From positions 1 to 10,035 of the forward strand of contig JAUVYS010000040.1 in assembly GCA_030602965.1 (NCBI GenBank): a stretch of DNA of 10,035 nucleotides, given 5' to 3'. The translations under genes were made by a program, and so were the position numbers. The stretch is from Candidatus Bathyarchaeota archaeon. Its GTDB lineage: Archaea; Thermoproteota; Bathyarchaeia; RBG-16-48-13; JAGMEO01. Below the pieces are notes generated by a model, which saw only the letters and a list, made by a program, of their open reading frames with translations, did no database searches and was not told the origin of the DNA. Below are positions 1 to 5,895 of this stretch, in pieces. The number at the start of each line of letters is the position of its first letter. Position 1 is the stretch's first letter.

Positions 1-727
1 AAGAAGGCTGATTCACGTCGCCCGCAGATTCGGAGCCATATCAAAAGACGTTGACATGAGTAATGTAAGCATTAGGCAACTTTCGAAAAATTTTGAGGGA
101 TCAGCGATTTACGAAGAAGCTGTGAAGGAGGCGTTTGACAAAGATCTTGATCTTAACAATACAAAAAAGGTTCTGAATGAAATCCAGACTGGTATTCTTG
201 AAATTGTTTGTTTGGAAAAGAATAATGATCCTAGTCCCATTGCTAAAGCAGGAATAGAGAAGATGAGTAGAAGAACAGATCTAATACCACCCGAGAAGAT
301 AAGGCACATCATCATCGAATCAGCTAAGGCACGAATATTTAACGAGATAAGAACATTAATGTGTACTGACTGTTGGGATTACATCAAGACTGAAAGAATG
401 ATCGATCTATCAGATCGAGTAAAGTGTCAAAAGTGTGGTTCAACAAAAATCGGAATTACAGCTATATCTGAGGAGGAGTTACTAAATTTAATGGATGAAA
501 AAGGGGACGCTTCGACAAAAAAGGAAAAAAGAATACTTAGAAGATTAAAGACGGTGGCACAAATGATATCCCAGTATGGAAAGGTAGCAGCTTTAGCTCT
601 TGTTGGACGAAATCTTAGCCTAATCGATGTAAAGAAGATATTGAAAGAAGAAAGTAAAGTTAATGATCATTTGTTCCACTTAATTGTTGAGACTGAAAAG
701 AAGGCATTAAGTAGAAGATTTTGGTAA
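1..727 (+). CDS. lhr: Lhr-type ATP-dependent helicase, C-terminal part (5' end outside the window)
   Basis: The reading frame is open from base 2 through the first in-frame ATG at 56, so this is the tail of a larger protein and not a gene starting at 56. The visible 241 codons begin RRLIHVARRFGAISKDVD, which reads like the C-terminal domain of archaeal Lhr superfamily 2 DNA helicases; 'YEEAVKEAF' and 'VLNEIQTGILEI' fit the same region. A likely zinc knuckle follows, with CTDC at 362-373 and CQKCG at 425-439, as in the C-terminal extension of archaeal Lhr2 proteins. The last roughly 80 residues are basic and helical. The helicase motor (Walker A, DExH) lies upstream of the window. Lhr enzymes unwind DNA or DNA-RNA structures with 3'-5' polarity and are linked to repair. 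The gene stops with TAA at 725 and a T-rich tract follows. The family call comes from reading motifs only, but the cysteine layout and flanking motifs make it fairly secure. Confidence 0.83.
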   Translation, partial: RRLIHVARRFGAISKDVDMSNVSIRQLSKNFEGSAIYEEAVKEAFDKDLDLNNTKKVLNEIQTGILEIVCLEKNNDPSPIAKAGIEKMSRRTDLIPPEKIRHIIIESAKARIFNEIRTLMCTDCWDYIKTERMIDLSDRVKCQKCGSTKIGITAISEEELLNLMDEKGDASTKKEKRILRRLKTVAQMISQYGKVAALALVGRNLSLIDVKKILKEESKVNDHLFHLIVETEKKALSRRFW

Positions 728-765
728 GGATAGAAAAAATGGTGATGTTGACTTTGCTCTATTGC

Positions 766-774
766 TTTTTCTTT
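766..774 (+). terminator. T-rich tract after lhr
   Basis: A pyrimidine run (five T, C, three T) lies about 40 bases after the lhr stop codon. Archaeal RNA polymerase commonly stops at T-rich stretches without a stem. It is short, so termination may be partial. Confidence 0.3.
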
Positions 775-804
775 CAATAAATACAAAAAAATTTGCGGTT
801 CTTC

Positions 805-827
805 CACGATTATTCCGTAATATCGTG
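805..827 (+). other. Inverted repeat between lhr and the presenilin-like gene
   Basis: CACGAT (805-810) pairs with ATCGTG (822-827). The pairing extends inward by ATT/AAT with one bulged T, giving nine pairs around a CCGT loop. It sits about 12 bases upstream of the proposed TATA element of the next gene. It could be an operator or an RNA hairpin in the 3' region of the lhr transcript. No T-run follows directly, so a stem-loop terminator is less likely. Confidence 0.4.
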
Positions 828-838
828 AGTAAGCTAAA

Positions 839-850
839 AATATTTTATAT
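839..850 (+). promoter_or_regulatory. TATA-like promoter element for the presenilin-like gene
   Basis: AATATTTTATAT ends about 25 bases upstream of the ATG at 876. Transcription would then begin within a few bases of that ATG, giving a very short leader. This spacing supports 876 as the start and argues against the upstream TTG at 762. Confidence 0.45.
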
Positions 851-875
851 GATGGTGTGTACACATTTTATTTCA

Positions 876-1736
876 ATGAAGAAAAAAGATATTTTAGATT
901 TCATTGGTAAAACAGGGTTTATTATTCCAATATTAGTGACAGTTTTTTTTACATTTTTTATGGTTCAATTAGTTCTCTTTTCTTTCAATAAGGAAGAATT
1001 AAAATTGCCTCTTCCCAGTGGTGAGGGCATCTTCGCAATAATTGCGAATATCTCTTTGTTTATATCCATCGCGATTGTGGCAATAGCTTTAATTTATTTA
1101 TCAAAAAAGGTTCAAAGAAGTGAAAATGCGCATAACATATTTATTATAATTTATTTAATCGTTGGAACAATTTTGGTACTTCTCTTTGGAAAGCAGTTTT
1201 TCAATGTTCCAGCTAATACCATGCCTCTAATTTACGTGTTTTTTGGAAGCCTAGCGTATCTAGGTTTTTACTCAATTTACCTTATAGTAATGGATATTCT
1301 TCCTGAAAGATTGAAGAACTTCATCTTCATAATTTATAGTTCAATAATCGGGATATATCTTGGAATATCTTTACCAGCAACTTCCACAATAGCAATTATC
1401 TTAGCGTTATCTTTTGTAGATTTATTTTGGGTATACTATAAGTTGAGAAATCACGAAACTAATGAGCCCTTAGAAAAATTTATGGTAATCGTAAAATACC
1501 CGAATATAATGTGGGGAATAGGTCTTGGAGATCTTACTTGTTATGCTCTGTTGGTAACATGTTCTTTTATGAACTTCGGAGTTATAAACAGTTTAGTTTC
1601 AATAATCTTGATTTTAGCAGGTTCAGTATTTTCTATGAGAGAAGCTGAAAAACACAATTATTTTCCAGGTTTACCATTATCAACTGGGCTTGGTTTGATA
1701 CCAATATTTCTAGGATCTGTGATGGCTATTTCATAA
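876..1736 (+). CDS. Presenilin/signal-peptide-peptidase-like intramembrane aspartyl protease
   Basis: This 286-residue protein is almost entirely hydrophobic, with about nine membrane segments (roughly residues 14-38, 51-75, 87-104, 116-139, 148-164, 170-188, 212-232, 234-252 and 264-282), which is the presenilin topology. The catalytic pair appears as D182 in 'SFVDLFWVYYK' (the YD motif position in helix 6) and D219 in 'GIGLGDL' (the GxGD motif in helix 7). 'FPGLP' at 263-267 matches the PALP motif of the last helix. This places it in the A22 GxGD protease group, which cuts peptides within membrane helices and may clear signal-peptide remnants. The frame is open upstream to a TTG at 762, but the ATG at 876 begins the typical MKKKD stretch before helix 1 and has a TATA element at the right distance. 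Oddities are V for Y before the first Asp and G for A in PALP; both Asp residues are kept. The stop lies one base from the convergent dppF-like stop. Confidence 0.8.
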   Translation: MKKKDILDFIGKTGFIIPILVTVFFTFFMVQLVLFSFNKEELKLPLPSGEGIFAIIANISLFISIAIVAIALIYLSKKVQRSENAHNIFIIIYLIVGTILVLLFGKQFFNVPANTMPLIYVFFGSLAYLGFYSIYLIVMDILPERLKNFIFIIYSSIIGIYLGISLPATSTIAIILALSFVDLFWVYYKLRNHETNEPLEKFMVIVKYPNIMWGIGLGDLTCYALLVTCSFMNFGVINSLVSIILILAGSVFSMREAEKHNYFPGLPLSTGLGLIPIFLGSVMAIS

Positions 1737-1737
1737 A

Positions 1738-2748
1738 CTAATCTAGTTTTTCTTTTCCCCGGAAGCAAGATACGTAGTGTTTATTTAAGATTTCCTCTAA
1801 CTTTGGATCTTTTTTCTTACAAATTGGAATGTGATATTTGCATCTTGGGTAGAACCTACAATAAAGAGGTGGATTTATTGGGCTTGGAACTTCACCAGGT
1901 AGGATTATGCGGTTGCTTTTTTGCCCTGGCTTTGAGGTTGGTACAGCTGAGATCAGGGCTTTCGTGTAGGGATGTCGAGGAGATTCAAAGAGCTCATTTA
2001 CCTCAGCGAGCTCCACTATTCTTCCCAAATACATTACTGCAACTTCATCACATATGTGTCTAACTGTACTTAAATCGTGAGATATATAGATGTAAGTTAG
2101 ATTGAACTTGCTTTGAAGGTCTCCTAACAGATTTAATATTTGGGCTCTTATAGAAACATCTAAAGACGACACTGGCTCATCAGCTATCAGAAATTCAGGT
2201 TCAACTGCTAATGCTCTTGCGATACATACCCTTTGTCTTTGTCCTCCACTAAATTCGTGGGGATATCTTTCGCTATGATAATCTTCAAGTCCAACAAGTC
2301 TTAGAAGTTCGTACATTCTTATAGGCCATTCCTTCTTCGGAATATGCCTATGAATTTGGTAAGGTTCCATTATTATGTCTGCAACTGTCATTCTAGGATT
2401 AAGCGAGGAGTAAGGATCTTGAAATATATATTGCATTTTTCTTCGTAAGCTCAAAATATCTTGCTTATTTTTTGACCTGAAAGTTTTAAAAACATCTATG
2501 CCTTCGAAAAAGACTTGACCCGACGTAGGATGAAATAGGTATAAAATTGTCTTTGCAAGAGTTGTCTTCCCGCTTCCGCTTTCACCAACTAATCCGAGAG
2601 TTTTTCCTTTTTCCACTTTGAAACTTACATTATCGCAAGCGTGAATTGAACCAGTTTGGTGACTGAACAGAATGCCTTTTTCGAAGACAGGGAAGAGTTT
2701 CTTCAAGTGTTCTACTTCTAAAACAACGTTCTTAGGCAGCTCTTTCAC
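1738..2748 (-). CDS. dppF: Dipeptide/oligopeptide ABC transporter ATP-binding protein (DppF/OppF type)
   Basis: This 336-residue cytoplasmic ATPase is one of two that power the peptide importer. It has Walker A GESGSGKT (55-62), the Q-loop in 'FQDP' (Q110), signature FSGGQ (166-170), Walker B 'FLIADEP' (D190, E191) and switch H224 in 'ISHD'. The C-terminal oligopeptide-transporter extension contains 'CRFYPRC', with cysteines C297, C303, C310 and C328. This spacing is known in Dpp/Opp ATPases and in some members binds a [4Fe-4S] cluster. The start is GTG at 2748, overlapping the end of the dppD-like gene by 17 bases; no clear ribosome binding site is visible, so translational coupling is likely. 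No in-frame ATG lies near the N-terminus, and 'LEVEHLKKLFP' is the normal beginning of the family. It is the last gene of the operon and abuts the convergent protease gene. F versus D type is set by gene order and by the 'HACDNVSF' style N-terminus. Confidence 0.93.
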   Translation of the reverse strand: MKELPKNVVLEVEHLKKLFPVFEKGILFSHQTGSIHACDNVSFKVEKGKTLGLVGESGSGKTTLAKTILYLFHPTSGQVFFEGIDVFKTFRSKNKQDILSLRRKMQYIFQDPYSSLNPRMTVADIIMEPYQIHRHIPKKEWPIRMYELLRLVGLEDYHSERYPHEFSGGQRQRVCIARALAVEPEFLIADEPVSSLDVSIRAQILNLLGDLQSKFNLTYIYISHDLSTVRHICDEVAVMYLGRIVELAEVNELFESPRHPYTKALISAVPTSKPGQKSNRIILPGEVPSPINPPLYCRFYPRCKYHIPICKKKDPKLEEILNKHYVSCFRGKEKLD

Positions 2749-3739
2749 GCTCTTTTAGTAAGGTTTTTTTAATCTCGTCCCAACGTAAACACGCTGTCAA
2801 ATGACCTTTTTCTACTTTTTCGAGTTCAGGAACTTTCATTTTACAGATAGACTTAGCGTATTTACATCGTGGGTGAAATCTACATCCAGAAGGAGGATTT
2901 ATAAGATTAGGTATGTTCCCGGGAATCACTTGTAGTTTCTGTTTTTCAGTTCCAATTTGAGGTATAGCTCTCATAAGAGCAACAGTGTAAGGGTGGGTAG
3001 CGTGTAAGAAAATGTCATTCACACTCGAAGTTTCACACACTCTACCAGCATACATGACTGTTACTCTGTCTGCCATTTCAGCGACAATGCCCATGTTATG
3101 TGTAATCAGCACCATTGACATGTCAAATTTACTCTTTAAATCTCTCATGAGATCCAATATCTGCGCTTGGATTGTAACATCAAGATTTGTGGTTGGTTCA
3201 TCAGCAAAAAGCAAGCTGGGTTCACATGAAAGAGCTCTTGCGATAGCAACCCTTTGCTTCATACCTCCACTGAATTGATGGGGAAAATCCTTTATTCGTA
3301 GTTTTGCATCAGGTATTCCTACAATGTCAAGAAGAATTTCGGCTTTTTCCTTTGCTTCTTCTTTATTTAATTTTTGATGCTGTTGGATTACTTCAATTAA
3401 TTGACTTTCTATTGAGAAAATTGGGTTTAGTGAAGTTGAAGGATCTTGGAAAATTAGGGCTATTTGAGCACCCCGTATTTTTTGCATCTCTTTTTCTGTT
3501 TTTCTGAGTAAGTCTTCATCTTTGAACATTATTCTGCCATCTATGATTTTTCCTGGTCTTGGCACGATTCGAAGAACAGATAAGGACGTAACCGTTTTTC
3601 CCGAGCCTGATTCTCCTACTAAACCAAGGGTTTCTCCTTTTTTAACTTCTAGACTTACACCGTCAACAGCTTGAACTACACCTGCCCAAGTATTGAAATA
3701 TGTCTTGAGGTTTTCTATTTTCAGAATGGTTCTAGGCAC
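2732..3739 (-). CDS. dppD: Dipeptide/oligopeptide ABC transporter ATP-binding protein (DppD/OppD type)
   Basis: This 335-residue ATPase is the partner of the downstream DppF-type protein. It has Walker A GESGSGKT (42-49), Q98 in 'FQDP', signature FSGGM (156-160), Walker B 'LLFADEP' (D180, E181), D-loop TNLD (most relatives have TALD) and switch H214 in 'ITHN'. The C-terminal domain carries 'CRFHPRC' with C286, C292, C299 and C317, the possible iron-sulfur site of this family. The start is GTG at 3739 with a GAGGA-type ribosome binding site nine bases upstream, inside the 32-base gap after the permease C gene. 'VVQAVDGVSLEV' close to the N-terminus is typical of DppD. The protein binds the cytoplasmic coupling helices of the two permeases and hydrolyses ATP to drive uptake. 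The substrate class (peptides) comes from family membership; some members carry nickel, sugars or other solutes. Confidence 0.94.
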   Translation of the reverse strand: MPRTILKIENLKTYFNTWAGVVQAVDGVSLEVKKGETLGLVGESGSGKTVTSLSVLRIVPRPGKIIDGRIMFKDEDLLRKTEKEMQKIRGAQIALIFQDPSTSLNPIFSIESQLIEVIQQHQKLNKEEAKEKAEILLDIVGIPDAKLRIKDFPHQFSGGMKQRVAIARALSCEPSLLFADEPTTNLDVTIQAQILDLMRDLKSKFDMSMVLITHNMGIVAEMADRVTVMYAGRVCETSSVNDIFLHATHPYTVALMRAIPQIGTEKQKLQVIPGNIPNLINPPSGCRFHPRCKYAKSICKMKVPELEKVEKGHLTACLRWDEIKKTLLKERERAA

Positions 3740-3771
3740 TTTGATACTTCCTCAAGTGTTTTCAATTATAT

Positions 3772-4695
3772 TCACTCTCGTAGACGTGGATCAAGAGCAT
3801 CTCTTAAACCGTCTCCGAGAATGTTGAATCCTAACACCGTGACTACGATTGCAAGACCAGGAAACACGCCTTGCCACCAAGCACCTCTAATAGCCTCCAG
3901 GCTATAGGCTATCATTCTTCCCCAAGTGATTATGTTCGGGTCGCTGAACCCTAGAAAACTTAGACCCGCTTCGAGAATGACGTTGATTGCAATACTCGAA
4001 GTAATCAATACGATTATTAAATGTAGAACGTTCGGAAGAATGTGCTTAAAGATGATTCGTCGGTTACTTGCTCCTAAACATTTAGCCGCGGTTACAAATT
4101 CGTATTCTTTAAGCTTTAAGAATTCAGCTCTGATTGCTCGTGAGTCACCTGCCCACCCTAATATTCCTAAGACAAGAATCGTTAAACCTAAACCGAAGCC
4201 AGCTACAGTTATAGTCATTGCAACTTTGAGAAGAACAATTAAAAACAGAAAGGCAGGCATCACCAAGAAAACTTCGGAAAATCTCATTAAAATTGTATCA
4301 ATCTTTCCACCGTAATAACCAGCAATTGAACCAACCAATACTGCGATAACCATTGAAAACACTGCGGCTCCAACCCCTACTTGTAGAGCAGGTGCTGCAC
4401 CATAAATTATCTGGCTGAAAACATCATGTCCGGTGTAGTCAGTGCCCATGAGGTGATCCCAACTTGGAGCCTCTCTCGTTCTTCCTTCCATAAAAGCAGA
4501 GATGTCATTAGGTGGATACGGAGCGATAAAGGGGCCAAATATTGCCATGAACAAGATTATTCCTTCAATGAAAAGACCTGCTAAAGCAGCCTTGTTTTTC
4601 TTAAAGCGTTTCCAAGCAATTCCCCATTGACTAATAGGTTTAGAGGTTTTTACTGCTTTTTTAGTCATTTCTTTTTTTGTGTGGTCTTTACTCAT
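3772..4695 (-). CDS. dppC: Dipeptide/oligopeptide ABC transporter permease (DppC/OppC type)
   Basis: This 307-residue inner permease subunit begins with a basic cytoplasmic tail of about 20 residues and an OppC-type N-terminal region 'WKRFKKNKAALAGL' leading into helix 1 (about 38-59). The extracytoplasmic stretch holds 'HLMGTDYTGHDVFSQIIYGA' (81-100), the hallmark of DppC. Five further helices follow (about 104-126, 142-160, 165-183, 226-246 and 278-296). The EAA coupling loop for ATPase contact reads 'TAAKCLGASNRRIIFKHILPN' split around residues 202-222, with the invariant G208 and the closing H218 and LPN. The protein ends 'LGDGLRDALDPRLRE', a standard family C-terminus. The ATG start at 4695 follows the permease B stop by seven bases, so the two are translated in series. 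No truncation is seen. Confidence 0.95.
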   Translation of the reverse strand: MSKDHTKKEMTKKAVKTSKPISQWGIAWKRFKKNKAALAGLFIEGIILFMAIFGPFIAPYPPNDISAFMEGRTREAPSWDHLMGTDYTGHDVFSQIIYGAAPALQVGVGAAVFSMVIAVLVGSIAGYYGGKIDTILMRFSEVFLVMPAFLFLIVLLKVAMTITVAGFGLGLTILVLGILGWAGDSRAIRAEFLKLKEYEFVTAAKCLGASNRRIIFKHILPNVLHLIIVLITSSIAINVILEAGLSFLGFSDPNIITWGRMIAYSLEAIRGAWWQGVFPGLAIVVTVLGFNILGDGLRDALDPRLRE

Positions 4696-4702
4696 TTTTC
4701 AC

Positions 4703-5680
4703 TCACTCATATCTGATTCTGGGGTCAATGATACCGTAAAGTAAATCTGTAATGAGGTTTACACCTAAAATTATCAGTGTGATTATCATGTTAATTCCCA
4801 TGATCACTGGGAAATCTAATTGTGTAACTGAATTGACATATAAGTATCCTAAGCCTGGCCAAGTGAATACTGTCTCAGTCATTGGGGCGCCTGATAAAAG
4901 CAAGCCTATAGAAATTCCAATGTATGTGATGAGAGGAATCGTCGCGTTTCGAAGGGCGTGTTTAAAAATAATGGTTCTTTCACTCAAACCACTAGCTCTA
5001 GCTGCTAATATGTAGTCTTGTCGTAATATTTCTAACATGCTCGATCGGACAAGTCTGATATAAAGTGCCATTGAAACCCAGGCTATAGCAACCGTTGGTA
5101 ATACTAAATGCCATAACTCATCAAGGAAATAACTACCAAAGGGGTATCTTAACTCTTGAAGTGAATGGGCTCCAAATGAGGGAAACCACCCGAGATAGAA
5201 AGAAAAAATGAGTATAAAAATTATACCCATGTAGAATATGGGTATTGATATTCCCATTATTGCTGATGAAGTAATTGTAATATCTAACTTTGAGTACTGT
5301 TTCCTAGCGGAATATATGCCAATTGGTATTCCGATGGCTAAAGCTAAAATGAGAGCTACCATCTGAAGCTTGATGGTTTCCCAGGCATACATGCCAATAA
5401 TCGTATTTACGGTTCTACCGCTGTAGAATGATGTCCCCAAGTCTAATTGCAGGAAGCGCCATAGCCATATTCCATATTGAACGTATATGGGCTGGTCAAG
5501 ACCATAATAAATTCTTAAGTTTTCCCGAACCTCACCTATGTTCGGACTGGGATTGCCAAGCGTCATCAATCGGATAGGATCTCCTGCACTATGCATCAAT
5601 GAAAAGTTAAGAATCGATATGCCTAGAAATAATGGAATAATGTAAATCAACCGTTTTACAATATACCTTTTATACCCCAT
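4703..5680 (-). CDS. dppB: Dipeptide/oligopeptide ABC transporter permease (DppB/OppB type)
   Basis: This is the first gene of the transporter operon: a 325-residue permease with six membrane segments (about 8-28, 103-124, 137-165, 190-211, 248-267 and 292-314). The large extracytoplasmic loop after helix 1 contains 'LRIYYGLDQPIYVQYGIWL', typical of DppB, and 'LDLGTSFYSGRTV' follows. The EAA loop is 'DYILAARASGLSERTIIFKH' (222-241), which docks on the ATPases. The end 'LLYGIIDPRIRYE' is the normal family C-terminus. The frame runs upstream to a TTG at 5695, but ATG at 5680 gives 'MGYKRYIVKRLIYIIP', the usual start of this family, and places the TATA-like element about 40-50 bases upstream. 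It pairs with the permease C gene seven bases downstream to form the channel. Confidence 0.94.
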   Translation of the reverse strand: MGYKRYIVKRLIYIIPLFLGISILNFSLMHSAGDPIRLMTLGNPSPNIGEVRENLRIYYGLDQPIYVQYGIWLWRFLQLDLGTSFYSGRTVNTIIGMYAWETIKLQMVALILALAIGIPIGIYSARKQYSKLDITITSSAIMGISIPIFYMGIIFILIFSFYLGWFPSFGAHSLQELRYPFGSYFLDELWHLVLPTVAIAWVSMALYIRLVRSSMLEILRQDYILAARASGLSERTIIFKHALRNATIPLITYIGISIGLLLSGAPMTETVFTWPGLGYLYVNSVTQLDFPVIMGINMIITLIILGVNLITDLLYGIIDPRIRYE

Positions 5681-5718
5681 AATTTGAACCCACAATTTTC
5701 TTGACTTAATTTTAATAA

Positions 5719-5730
5719 CATATTTAAATT
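5719..5730 (-). promoter_or_regulatory. TATA-like element for the dpp operon
   Basis: Read on the minus strand, AATTTAAATATG lies about 40-50 bases before the ATG at 5680. Initiation would fall near 5700, giving a leader of about 20 bases. The region is AT-rich throughout, so the exact box is uncertain. Confidence 0.4.
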
Positions 5731-5839
5731 TTCATAATATTAGTAATTTCTCCGATTATTGTTGCTTTCACTAAAATTTTTTCACTAATGATAAGGCAAA
5801 ATTGGACGTATTTTTACTTATTTCTGTTTGTGATAATGA

Positions 5840-5848
5840 TTATATATA
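5840..5848 (+). promoter_or_regulatory. TATA box for the substrate-binding protein gene
   Basis: TTATATATA is the best TATA-box match in this intergenic region. Initiation about 25 bases downstream (near 5870) leaves a leader of roughly 25 bases, which contains GGAG at 5882-5885, ten bases before the ATG at 5896. Box, leader and ribosome binding site are all well spaced. Confidence 0.6.
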
Positions 5849-5895
5849 GCTTATTAGAATTAACTTTTTTAATTAAATAATGGAGAAAATGAAAA

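Larger units (their letters stand above)
5696..5895. promoter_or_regulatory. Divergent regulatory region between the dpp operon and the binding protein gene
   Basis: This very AT-rich 200-base spacer separates the permease operon (leftward) from the binding protein gene (rightward). It holds one TATA element for each direction and a 9-base direct repeat TTTCACTAA at 5766-5774 and 5780-5788, whose starts lie 14 bases apart and which sits between the two promoters. Shared control of both transcripts is plausible. Two transcripts would allow the binding protein to be made in excess over the membrane parts. No regulator gene sits beside it. Confidence 0.55.

Noticed and set aside
739..780. Short frame ATGGTGATG... 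and a GTGATGT string resembling a C box of a C/D guide RNA
   Set aside because: No CTGA D or D' box occurs at suitable spacing, and the 13-codon frame shows nothing that suggests a peptide gene.
1286..1300. 'IVMDIL' in the protease as the first catalytic Asp
   Set aside because: The Asp in 'SFVDLFWVYYK' (D182) is better placed: it lies in the helix just before the GxGD helix, as in archaeal presenilin-like proteins, and is followed by the usual aromatic and basic residues.
1803..2063. 86-codon open frame on the plus strand inside the dppF-like gene
   Set aside because: It lies entirely antisense to the conserved ATPase C-terminal half, and its translated sequence shows no recognisable features.
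3926..4315. 129-codon open frame on the plus strand inside the permease C gene
   Set aside because: It is antisense to a clear DppC-type permease, has a Lys/Arg/Ile-rich composition without domain character, and has no start signals. It is a shadow of the real gene.
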